From positions 1 to 16,756 of the forward strand of contig CAZYZB010000019.1 in the NCBI GenBank assembly GCA_964651405.1: a DNA stretch of 16,756 nt, in the 5' to 3' direction. The notes under the pieces are model-generated. The model was not told the origin of the DNA. It was given only the letters and a program-made list of their open reading frames with translations, and did not search any database. Both the position numbers and the translations under genes were made by a program. The first letter of the stretch is position 1. Every line of letters starts with the position of its first letter. Positions 1 to 7,124 of this stretch are shown in pieces. Origin of the DNA: JAWBOD01 sp964651405. GTDB taxonomy: Archaea > Aenigmatarchaeota > Aenigmatarchaeia > Aenigmatarchaeales > Aenigmatarchaeaceae.

Positions 1-83
1 GCAAATGTGGTTATCCAGATGCAAAATTAAGAAATTTTAGATGGATGTGGAAGCATCCATTGACTAAAAAGAGAAAAAAATAA
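1..83 (+). CDS. rpl37e: Ribosomal protein L37e, C-terminal end (partial)
   Basis: Only the last 26 codons are present, read from base 3 to the TAA at 81-83; the gene starts outside the window. The tail begins KCGYPDAKLRNF and continues RWMWKHP before a run of Lys and Arg. This matches the second half of the L37e zinc ribbon (CGYP followed by a K/R-rich stretch and an aromatic-W-x-K segment), a small zinc-binding protein of the archaeal and eukaryotic large ribosomal subunit that contacts 23S rRNA. The first zinc-binding pair lies outside the window. The tRNA gene follows about 45 bases downstream from its own promoter. The call rests on a short segment, but the CGYPxxK signature and basic end are characteristic. 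Confidence 0.75.
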   Translation, partial: KCGYPDAKLRNFRWMWKHPLTKKRKK

Positions 84-90
84 TTCTTAG

Positions 91-105
91 GAAAAGTAAT
101 ATAAA
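91..105 (+). promoter_or_regulatory. Archaeal promoter of tRNA-Lys
   Basis: A purine-rich BRE-like segment (GAAAAG, 91-96) is followed by the TATA box TATAAA (100-105). The TATA centre is about 26 bases upstream of the first base of the tRNA at 129, the expected archaeal TATA-to-start spacing. Confidence 0.65.
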
Positions 106-128
106 CTCTACTTCTTATTTAGAATTAT

Positions 129-203
129 GGGCTCATAGCTCAACCTGGTTAGAGCGACTGACTCTTAATCAGTAGGTTGCGGGTCCGAATCCCGTTGGGC
201 CCA
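129..203 (+). tRNA. tRNA-Lys(CUU)
   Basis: The 75 bases fold into a complete cloverleaf. The acceptor stem is GGGCTCA with TGGGCCC (one G-U pair). The D arm is GCTC/GAGC with the GG of the D loop. The anticodon stem is ACTGA/TCAGT around the loop CTCTTAA, so the anticodon is CTT (164-166). The variable loop has five bases. The T stem is GCGGG/CCCGT and the discriminator is A203. No CCA is encoded, so it must be added by the CCA-adding enzyme. No intron is seen. The T loop reads TCCGAAT, giving C instead of the near-universal T at tRNA position 55 (base 185); it is otherwise normal. Confidence 0.95.
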
Positions 204-238
204 TATCATTTTTCTTCACCGCTTCTTCAACGGGATGA

Positions 239-250
239 GGATATATTTGA
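239..250 (+). promoter_or_regulatory. TATA box of the first membrane cassette
   Basis: The sequence GGATATATTTGA has its ATATATTT centre at about 244-245, roughly 27 bases before the likely start at 271-274. The mRNA would begin at or next to the ATG at 274. No ribosome binding site is visible upstream of that ATG, consistent with a leaderless transcript. Confidence 0.45.
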
Positions 251-273
251 ATTAGGAATGACAAATTGAATAT

Positions 274-396
274 ATGAAGAAAGAACAGAATAAAGAATTT
301 AAGAGAGGAATTGTAATAGGCTTCTTGATAACTCTTGCAATTCTTTTGATATTATTTATACTTTATTTTGGTTCAATCTTTTCTTGGTGTGATTAA
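274..396 (+). CDS. Small membrane peptide, cassette 1 (first gene)
   Basis: This is a 40-residue protein of unknown function. It starts MKKEQNKEFKRG, a strongly basic cytoplasmic N-terminus, continues as one hydrophobic helix (about residues 13-35) and ends SWCD with a single Cys near the C-terminus. The positive-inside rule places the N-terminus in the cytoplasm. It ends two bases before the next ATG (399), so the two are a translationally coupled pair. The same pair occurs at 8296-8741, and the small proteins align: MKK start, F-K/I-R/K-G, a hydrophobic helix containing LYF-x-G, and a C-terminal Cys. Conservation of length, start context (TATATGAAGAAA in both) and gene order supports a real gene. 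I do not recognise the family. Confidence 0.7.
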   Translation: MKKEQNKEFKRGIVIGFLITLAILLILFILYFGSIFSWCD

Positions 397-398
397 TA

Positions 399-704
399 AT
401 GACAAACAGATATTTTATAGGTGGTTTAACTCTTGGGATTTTTACAGCTTTTATTATAATGTCATTGTTCACTATAACATTTTTATCATTTCACCATCCA
501 GGTTGTGGTGCAACGTCAATTTCAGAAGCTACTAAAAATGTTGGTTGTATAAAATATTTGAACCAAATTCCAGCATGCAACGATTGGACTAAAATTAATG
601 TTACTTGGCAAGGAAATGTAATAGCATTTAATACATTTATGAATATAGATAGATGTGATAATGAAATTTGCGCAAGAATAACTTGCGCTTGTCCAGGTTA
701 TTAA
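399..704 (+). CDS. Cysteine-rich, membrane-anchored protein ending CPGY, cassette 1 (second gene)
   Basis: This 101-residue protein has a short N-terminus (MTNRYF), one transmembrane helix (about residues 6-31) and a domain expected to face outward. It carries seven Cys (about 36, 50, 60, 86, 91, 96, 98) and ends CACPGY. Its paralogue at 8421-8741 shares the spacing C-x-A-T-x2-I-x2-A-x3-G-x-C, then Y/F-L/V and a third Cys, and the terminal C-x-C-P-G-Y, so about five Cys are conserved. A single anchor plus paired Cys suggests a small disulfide-stabilised exported domain (inference). There is no class III (type IV pilin) signal motif with Glu at +5, so a pilin is not supported. The start follows the upstream gene by two bases. 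Function unknown. Confidence 0.7.
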   Translation: MTNRYFIGGLTLGIFTAFIIMSLFTITFLSFHHPGCGATSISEATKNVGCIKYLNQIPACNDWTKINVTWQGNVIAFNTFMNIDRCDNEICARITCACPGY

Positions 705-711
705 TATTAAT

Positions 712-733
712 AAGGTTCTACCAAAAACCTTTT
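712..733 (+). terminator. Possible hairpin terminator after cassette 1
   Basis: AAGGTT (712-717) and AACCTT (726-731) form a six-pair stem with an eight-base loop, followed by TT. The stem is weak and its right arm overlaps the likely TATA box of the next gene, so it may be coincidental. Confidence 0.25.
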
Positions 734-737
734 AAGC
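728..737 (+). promoter_or_regulatory. Likely TATA box for the 759 gene
   Basis: CCTTTTAAGC is centred near 733, 26 bases before the ATG at 759. This is the spacing seen for the leaderless genes elsewhere in the window. No ribosome binding site precedes the ATG. Confidence 0.4.
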
Positions 738-758
738 TGACTTGAGCATATTTTAAAC

Positions 759-1037
759 ATGAAAAGAATAGCAACTATGATTTTAACATTAATAGTTCTT
801 ATCCTGGGCGCTCTGATAATTTTCTCTAACCCAGTAGATCCAACAGCAATAACAGTCGGAATGTTTTTTGTCTCAGTAGCAATCCTAAACTTGGCTGTAC
901 AAATTTATTTTCCACAAAGCACAGAAGAGCCGGTTGAACTAAGAGTTGTAGAGGAACCGAAAGTAGTAGAAGTTAAGAAAGCTCCTGTAAAAGTTGAAAG
1001 GACAGTAAAAAGAGCAAAAGTCAGGAAAAGAAGGTAA
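759..1037 (+). CDS. Small two-helix membrane protein with charged, basic tail
   Basis: This 92-residue protein is not recognised. It has two hydrophobic helices (about residues 4-23 and 31-52) joined by a short loop (SNPVDPTA). A hydrophilic tail follows, Glu- and Val-rich at first (about 55-72), then Lys- and Arg-rich, ending KRAKVRKRR. The hairpin topology would place both ends on the same side of the membrane. Given the basic tail this should be the cytoplasm, where the tail could contact nucleic acid, the ribosome or acidic lipid (inference). It is preceded by a TATA-like element at leaderless spacing and followed by the RNA polymerase promoter, so it is probably its own transcription unit. 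No enzymatic motif is present. Confidence 0.6.
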   Translation: MKRIATMILTLIVLILGALIIFSNPVDPTAITVGMFFVSVAILNLAVQIYFPQSTEEPVELRVVEEPKVVEVKKAPVKVERTVKRAKVRKRR

Positions 1038-1053
1038 AAAATACGTCAAACAG

Positions 1054-1067
1054 TAAAGTTTATAAAC
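1054..1067 (+). promoter_or_regulatory. Promoter of the RNA polymerase operon
   Basis: The sequence AAAG plus GTTTATAAAC contains TTTATAAA (1059-1066), a near-consensus archaeal TATA box behind a purine-rich BRE. Initiation would be near 1088-1090, giving a leader of about 50 bases before rpoH. This fits the use of a ribosome binding site (GGTGG, 1129-1133) for that gene. Confidence 0.6.
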
Positions 1068-1137
1068 TATAGTTTCTAATATAGAAATTACAACTTTTAA
1101 TCGTTTTACTCCCTAGACAGAGTAATATGGTGGTATA

Positions 1138-1380
1138 TTGGAAAAAGAATTTGATATTCTAAAACATGAGCTGGTTCCTGAGCACACTATATTAAATGAA
1201 AATGAAAAAAAAGAATTATTTGAAAAAATGAATATAACTGAAAGAAATTTACCAAAGATTCTAACGAATGACCCAGTTGTAAAAGAAATTGAAGCAAAAG
1301 AAGGGGATGTTTTAAAAATCGTAAGAAAATCTTCAACAGCTGGAATATCAGTTTACTATAGAGTTGTTGCCAAGAAGTGA
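1138..1380 (+). CDS. rpoH: DNA-directed RNA polymerase subunit H (RpoH, Rpb5-like)
   Basis: At 80 residues this is the normal size of archaeal RpoH, which corresponds to the C-terminal assembly domain of eukaryotic Rpb5 and binds the large subunit near downstream DNA. Signatures are HELVPEHTIL near the N-terminus, LPKILTNDPVV in the middle, then AKEGDVLKIVRKSSTAG and YYRVV at the end. The start is TTG at 1138: an in-frame TAA sits at 1123-1125, no in-frame ATG or GTG lies between, and GGTGG is at a suitable spacing. The subunit B ATG is four bases after its stop, as expected for the first gene of this operon. Confidence 0.95.
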   Translation: MEKEFDILKHELVPEHTILNENEKKELFEKMNITERNLPKILTNDPVVKEIEAKEGDVLKIVRKSSTAGISVYYRVVAKK

Positions 1381-1384
1381 TCTT

Positions 1385-4300
1385 ATGAAAGAACTTTTAA
1401 ATAACTTTAAGGATAACGTTGGCTTTGTTAGATTTCAGATTGAAAGTTTTAATGATTTTATAGACAACAGACTGCAAAAAATAATAGATGAGATTGGTGA
1501 AATAAAGCCTGAAGTCCCAGAGATAGGTGACTTGACAATAAAGCTCGGAAAAATTTCTACTGGCAAACCATGTGTAAAAGAAGCAGAAGGTGCTGTAAGA
1601 GAAATTCTTCCAATGGAGGCGAGAATAAGAGACTTCTCATACACAGTACCAGTTTACTTGGAAATAACTCCCATTGTAAATAAAGTTGAGCAAGAGCCTG
1701 TTAATGTCTTGCTTGCAGAACTTCCAGTAATGATAAAATCAAAGATATGTTCCTTAAGCAAGATGAGCAAAGACGAACTAGAAAAAAGTGGAGAAGACCC
1801 ATATGATGCTGGCGGATATTTCATAATTAATGGAACTGAAAGAGTTCTAGTCCTTATAGAGGAAATTGCACAAAACAGAATGATAGTTGAAAAGCAAAAC
1901 ATTGGCAACTATACTGAATTAATAAGAGTGAATTCTGAGAGAAACGGTTTTGTTCAAAGGCATACTATTGAAAGGAAGAATGATGGGACAATATACATTT
2001 CTTTTGCAAACATTCGAAGACTACCGATTGTCGTTTTATTGAAACTTCTAGGACTAGAAAAGGATAAAGACATAGTAGAAGGGCTAAAGGATGAGAAAGT
2101 AATAAACGAATTTTATGTCAATCTTTATGAGACTGATGTACAAACTGAAAAGGATGCGTTAGAATACATAGGCAAGCATCTGAAGATTATACAAAAAGAA
2201 TATAGGAAGGAAAGAGTAGAGCAGATAATTGACAAGTATCTGTTGCCACACTTGAGACAGGAAACTAAAAATAGAACAGACAAGGCAAACTATCTTTTAA
2301 AAGCAATAAAGAAGATAATTGAATTCGCGTTAGGAGTCATACCAGAGGACGACTTGGACCATTATGGCAACAAAAGAATTAAACTCTCTGGCGACTTGTT
2401 AGAATTATTATTCAGATCTATTCTCGTTGGAAGATGGGGTTTGATAGCAAGAATAAAGTATAATTATCAAAAAATGGCAAAACGTGGAAAGTTACCACCA
2501 GCCCAAACAATTGTTGAAGCAAATGTTGTCACAAACCAATTAGCATCCGCAATGGCAACAGGAGCATGGATAGGTGGAAGAACAGGAGTCTCACAGAGAT
2601 TAGAGAGAAAGAACTATGTTGATTCGTTGTCACATATGAGGCTTGTGCTTTCGCCTTTGACTTCAACCCAGGAACACTTTGAAGCAAGAGAACTTCATCC
2701 AACACATTGGGGAAAATTCTGCCCGTCTGAAACACCAGAAGGGCCAACCATCGGTCTAAGAAAGCACTTGGCATTATTTGCAGAAATAACAAAAGGCATA
2801 CTAGAAACTGAGAAAAAGAAGTTCATCTCCAATTTAAAACTAGGCAAGCAAGGAATCGATGTTTTTGTTGATGGAGTTCCAATAGGTTACGTTGAGAATG
2901 GTAATGAATTTATTGATGATTTAAGAAACAAGAGAAGAGAGGGAAAAATCTCAAGAGAAATAAACTTCGTTTATTATCCTCAGATAAATGAAATTAGAAT
3001 AAACACAGATTCAGGAAGGGTTAGAAGACCTCTTATAATTTTAGAAAGTGGCAAGCCAAGGTTAACAGAAGAGATTATTAAAAAATTAAAGGATAATGAG
3101 ATTCGTTGGTTTGATCTTGTAAAAGCAGGTTGCATTGAATATTTGGATACAGAAGAAGAAGATGCTGCCTTAGTTGCCTTAAATGAAAAAAGCATAACTT
3201 CTGAGCATACTCATTTGGAACTGACACCAATAAGCATCCTTGGCATACCTGCCACATTACTGCCATTTCCAGAGCACAACAGAGGAGACAGAGTAAACCT
3301 AGGAGCAAAAATGGTTTGTCAAGCTATCGGCATGTATCAATATAATTATCCTTTAAGGAGCGACACAAAGTCAAACATCCTAGTCTATCCTCAGTCGCCA
3401 TTGGTCGAGACAGACACGACAGATGTGGTAGGATTAAATCATCATCCTGCAGGTCAGAACGTTGTCGTAGCAATTTCTTCTTACAAAGGCTTTAACATGC
3501 TTGATAGCGTTGTTTTCAACAAGGCATCAATAGAAAGGGGATTGTTTAGATCATTCTTCTACAGAATTTATTCTGGAGAAGAAAAAAGATACTGGGGTGG
3601 TCAGGAAGATAAGATTGGTATCCCTGACAAAGACGTAAGAGGTTATAGATCAGAAGAAGATTATGCTAAATTAGCAGAAGATGGAGTATTAACTCCTGAG
3701 GCAAAAGTAGAGAGTGATTCTGTTCTAATAGGAAGGATATCTCCTTTAAGATTCCTATCAGCAAACGAGCTAATGTCTGGCATAGCAAACATGAGAGAGA
3801 GCTCGATAACTCTAAGGCATGGAGAGAAAGGAGTAGTCGACAGAGTTTTCTTATCAGAAACTGCGAATGGAAATAAACTTGTTAAAGTCTCAGTAAGAGA
3901 TTTAAGAGTTCCAGAACTAGGAGACAAATTTGCTTCGAGACATGGACAAAAGTCTGTAATAGGATTAATAATGGCTCAAGAGAACATGCCATTTTCATCC
4001 TCAGGACTTACACCTGACATTATTTTAAATCCACACTCAACACCAACGAGACAAGCAATAGGACAATTTCTAGAAGTTCTAGCTGCTAAAACTTCTGCCT
4101 TAAGCGGTAAGAAAATAAATGCTTCAGCATTTAGCAAACTAACTGAAAAGGAGATAAGCAATCTTTTGCATGAAGCAGGCTTTAGAAGCGATGGAAAAGA
4201 AGTTCTTTACAATGGTATAACAGGAGAAAAAATTGAGGTTGAGATATTTAGTGGAATCATTTATTATCAAAAACTAGATCACATGGTAGCAAACAAACTG

Positions 4301-7120
4301 CAAGCAAGATCCAGAGGACCAGTCACTCTTTTGACTAGACAGCCGACAGAAGGAAAAGCAAAGGAAGGTGGATTAAGATTAGGGGAAATGGAAAAAGATT
4401 GTTTGATTGCTCATGGTGCTGTACTTACTCTAAAGGAAAGGTTCGACTCAGATAAAGTTGAAGTTCCTTTTTGTAAGAGATGCGGCTTAGTTGCTGTTTG
4501 GAATAAAGCAACAGAAAAGAGCATATGCCCAATATGCAAGGACAGTGATGTTGTAGACGTAGAAATGTCTTATGCGTTCAAGCTTTTATTAGACGAACTA
4601 AAGACGATGCTCATTTATCCTAAAATAAATTTAAATGGAAAATTAATAGGTTCTATTGATTTTGGATTGCTATCACCTCAAATGATAAAGAAAATGTCAT
4701 CAGCTGAAATAACAAAAGCAGAATTGTACGACAATGACGGTTTCCCATTAGAAGGGGGCGTAATGGACCCAAGACTTGGTGTCATAGACCCAGGATTGAA
4801 ATGCAGGACATGTGGAAGAAATATGGGAGCAGACTTTGGACATTTTGGATATATAGAATTAGTAAAGCCTATTGTCCATGTCATGTATTCAAAATTAATT
4901 TACAAAATTTTGAAACTAACATGTAGAAAATGCGGTAGACTAATCTCAACTTCTATAGCAACTACAATTAAAAAATGTCCGCACTGTGGAGAAGAGCAGA
5001 AACAAGTTAAATTCGAAAAGCCTTACAGCTTCATGGAAGATGAGGTTGCAATTCCTCCAATAGAAATTAGAGAAAGGTTTGAGAAAATATCAGACGAGGA
5101 TTTAAAAGAGCTGGGTGTTTATGGCGGAAGACCTGAATGGTTAATAATAACTTTATTACCAGTCCCACCAGTAACCATGAGACCTTCAATCACACTAGAG
5201 ACAGGAGAGAGAAGTGAAGACGATTTGACGCATAAGCTAGTAGATATAATAAGAATAAACCAGAGACTACGAGAAAACATAGAGATTGGAGCTCCAGACT
5301 TTATAATAGGAGACCTTTGGGAACTATTGCAATACCATGTTGCAACATTCTTTGATAACAGCTTGTCAGGAATTCCTGCTGCACGTCACAGATCAGGCAG
5401 GCCATTAAAGACCCTAGCTGATAGATTAAAATCAAAAGAAGGTAGATTTAGACAAAACTTAACTGGAAAAAGAGTTAATTTTTCTGCAAGAACTGTAATA
5501 TCACCTGATCCTTGCATAAGCATAAACGAAGTTGGAGTACCTTTGATTATAGCAAAAGAATTGACTATACCATTAACTGCCACAGAACACAACATGGATT
5601 ATGTCAAAGAACTTATATCAAGAACTCCATCCTGGCCATCAGCCAACTACGTCATCAGGCCAGATGGAAAAAGGAAAAAGGTATCAGGTGAGACAAAAGA
5701 AGAAATAATAAAAGAACTTGTTCCTGGTTACATAATTGAAAGACATTTGCAAAACGGTGACATAGTACTCTTCAACAGGCAGCCTTCTCTTCACAGAATG
5801 TCAATAATGGCTCATAGAGTCAAAGTCACACCATGGAGAACCTTTACCATTAACTTATGCTCTTGTACACCATATAACGCAGACTTTGACGGAGACGAAA
5901 TGAACCTACACGTTCTCCAAACTGAAGAGGCCCAAGCAGAAGCAAAACTTTTAATGGAAGTTCAAAATAACATAAGATCTCCAAGATTTGGTGGACCAAT
6001 AGTAGGTTGTACTGAAGACCACATATCTGGAACATTTGCGCTTACAAGAAACAGCACTGTTTTAAGCAGAGAAGACACCTTCAAACTATTAGCAGAATGC
6101 GGCATATTTGTTGACTTACCTGACAAGAAGACCTTCACAGGAAAAGAAATTTTCAGTTTCTTGCTCCCAAAGAACTTGCATATAGAATTTAAATCTAAAG
6201 TTTGCGGTTGTGAAAAATGCGTGAAAGGGACTTGTGAGAATGACGGTTACGTCGTCATCAAGAATGGAAAGCTTGAACGTGGAATAATAGACTCAAAGGC
6301 AATAAAGTCTGAGGATGGAAAACTAATAGACATAATAGAAAAGGAATATGGACCTGAAGTTGCTCATGAATTCATAGACAGGGTATCTACACTCGCCATA
6401 AAATATTTAGACAAGTACGGCTTTACAATGGGATTGGATGACATTGAACTAACTAATGAAGTTAAAAACAATGTAACAAAAATAATTGAAAACGCAGAAA
6501 AAGAAGTTGATAATTTAATAAAACTTTATCACGAAAACAAGATAGAAATCCTTCCTGGAAGCACTGCAAAGGAAAGTTTAGAGACTCATATATTAAATAC
6601 GCTATCAAAAGTAATTGAAGAAGTAGAAAAATTAATTAAGAATTCATTCGAAGAAAATTCTGCAGCAATCATGGCAAAATCTGGATCCAGAGGTTCTATG
6701 ACCAACATGATACAAATTTCAGCTATATTAGGTCAGTCAAGAGTCCTAGGCGAAAGAATACACAGAGGTTATAGAGACAGGACTTTGTCACACTTTAAAG
6801 TTGGAGATTTATCACCAGCAGCACATGGTTTCTCGAGAAACAGTTTTAAGACAGGTTTAAATCCATTCGAGTTCTTCTTCGACGCAATATCAGGAAGAGA
6901 ATCACTCATGGACAAGTCGTTGAGAACTAGGCATAGCGGTTATTTGGAAAGAAGACTTATGAATGCTTTACAAGATCTTAAAATTGACTGTACTTACATA
7001 ATTAGAGACAATAGAAAGATAATAATTCAATTCGTACCAGGAGAAGATAAGATAGACCCAGCTAAATCAAGTTGGGGAGAGCTGGACGTCAAATCAATTG
7101 TCCAATCTGTATTAAGGTGA
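1385..7120 (+). CDS. rpoB-rpoA1: RNA polymerase subunits B and A' fused in one polypeptide
   Basis: The ATG at 1385 is preferred over the upstream TTG at 1364 because AAGTGAT lies just before it; this gives 1911 residues. Residues 1-1084 are a complete archaeal subunit B: the GRTGVSQ and HPTHWGKFCPSETPEGP fork/core motifs, ELGDKFASRHGQK with catalytic-centre lysines, QARSRGP, TRQPTEGKAKEGGLR, and a zinc ribbon C1030, C1033, C1048, C1051. Residues from about 1086 are a complete A': GSIDFGLLSP start, KRVNFSARTVISPDP, NRQPSLHRMS, the Mg-binding NADFDGDEMN (D1500, D1502, D1504), and the bridge helix near 1840-1860. There is no stop and no linker at the junction. Archaea normally encode B and A' separately; bacterial beta-beta' fusions (Helicobacter, Wolbachia) show such a joined enzyme can work. 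Odd points: a lost A' zinc ligand (D1150 for Cys) and an unusual bridge helix. A one-base frameshift scar is visible at the junction. Confidence 0.93.
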   Translation: MKELLNNFKDNVGFVRFQIESFNDFIDNRLQKIIDEIGEIKPEVPEIGDLTIKLGKISTGKPCVKEAEGAVREILPMEARIRDFSYTVPVYLEITPIVNKVEQEPVNVLLAELPVMIKSKICSLSKMSKDELEKSGEDPYDAGGYFIINGTERVLVLIEEIAQNRMIVEKQNIGNYTELIRVNSERNGFVQRHTIERKNDGTIYISFANIRRLPIVVLLKLLGLEKDKDIVEGLKDEKVINEFYVNLYETDVQTEKDALEYIGKHLKIIQKEYRKERVEQIIDKYLLPHLRQETKNRTDKANYLLKAIKKIIEFALGVIPEDDLDHYGNKRIKLSGDLLELLFRSILVGRWGLIARIKYNYQKMAKRGKLPPAQTIVEANVVTNQLASAMATGAWIGGRTGVSQRLERKNYVDSLSHMRLVLSPLTSTQEHFEARELHPTHWGKFCPSETPEGPTIGLRKHLALFAEITKGILETEKKKFISNLKLGKQGIDVFVDGVPIGYVENGNEFIDDLRNKRREGKISREINFVYYPQINEIRINTDSGRVRRPLIILESGKPRLTEEIIKKLKDNEIRWFDLVKAGCIEYLDTEEEDAALVALNEKSITSEHTHLELTPISILGIPATLLPFPEHNRGDRVNLGAKMVCQAIGMYQYNYPLRSDTKSNILVYPQSPLVETDTTDVVGLNHHPAGQNVVVAISSYKGFNMLDSVVFNKASIERGLFRSFFYRIYSGEEKRYWGGQEDKIGIPDKDVRGYRSEEDYAKLAEDGVLTPEAKVESDSVLIGRISPLRFLSANELMSGIANMRESSITLRHGEKGVVDRVFLSETANGNKLVKVSVRDLRVPELGDKFASRHGQKSVIGLIMAQENMPFSSSGLTPDIILNPHSTPTRQAIGQFLEVLAAKTSALSGKKINASAFSKLTEKEISNLLHEAGFRSDGKEVLYNGITGEKIEVEIFSGIIYYQKLDHMVANKLQARSRGPVTLLTRQPTEGKAKEGGLRLGEMEKDCLIAHGAVLTLKERFDSDKVEVPFCKRCGLVAVWNKATEKSICPICKDSDVVDVEMSYAFKLLLDELKTMLIYPKINLNGKLIGSIDFGLLSPQMIKKMSSAEITKAELYDNDGFPLEGGVMDPRLGVIDPGLKCRTCGRNMGADFGHFGYIELVKPIVHVMYSKLIYKILKLTCRKCGRLISTSIATTIKKCPHCGEEQKQVKFEKPYSFMEDEVAIPPIEIRERFEKISDEDLKELGVYGGRPEWLIITLLPVPPVTMRPSITLETGERSEDDLTHKLVDIIRINQRLRENIEIGAPDFIIGDLWELLQYHVATFFDNSLSGIPAARHRSGRPLKTLADRLKSKEGRFRQNLTGKRVNFSARTVISPDPCISINEVGVPLIIAKELTIPLTATEHNMDYVKELISRTPSWPSANYVIRPDGKRKKVSGETKEEIIKELVPGYIIERHLQNGDIVLFNRQPSLHRMSIMAHRVKVTPWRTFTINLCSCTPYNADFDGDEMNLHVLQTEEAQAEAKLLMEVQNNIRSPRFGGPIVGCTEDHISGTFALTRNSTVLSREDTFKLLAECGIFVDLPDKKTFTGKEIFSFLLPKNLHIEFKSKVCGCEKCVKGTCENDGYVVIKNGKLERGIIDSKAIKSEDGKLIDIIEKEYGPEVAHEFIDRVSTLAIKYLDKYGFTMGLDDIELTNEVKNNVTKIIENAEKEVDNLIKLYHENKIEILPGSTAKESLETHILNTLSKVIEEVEKLIKNSFEENSAAIMAKSGSRGSMTNMIQISAILGQSRVLGERIHRGYRDRTLSHFKVGDLSPAAHGFSRNSFKTGLNPFEFFFDAISGRESLMDKSLRTRHSGYLERRLMNALQDLKIDCTYIIRDNRKIIIQFVPGEDKIDPAKSSWGELDVKSIVQSVLR
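4635..4659 (+). other. B-A' junction with frameshift scar
   Basis: The open frame runs through K-I-N-L-N-G-K-L-I-G with no stop. In another frame an ATG (4635-4637) directly follows a TAA (4632-4634). If the AAAA run at 4639-4642 had one more A, that ATG would read MEKLIGSIDFGLL, a standard A' N-terminus. Subunit B would then end KINLNGKINRFY at the TGA 4657-4659, a normal overlapping B/A' gene pair. The fusion therefore either arose by loss of one A or is an assembly error at this run. No ribosome binding site precedes the ATG at 4635, which mildly favours a true fusion. Confidence 0.7.
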
Positions 7121-7124
7121 AAAA

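Noticed and set aside
399..704. Type IV pilin or archaellin identity for the CPGY proteins
   Set aside because: No prepilin-peptidase motif (charged residues, G/A, then Glu at +5) is found in either copy.
1364..1384. TTG at 1364 as the start of the polymerase fusion
   Set aside because: It overlaps rpoH by 17 bases and adds unconserved residues, while the ATG at 1385 has AAGTGAT just upstream.
2529..3308. Several minus-strand frames inside the B-A' fusion
   Set aside because: They are shadows of the conserved polymerase frame and encode no recognisable motif.
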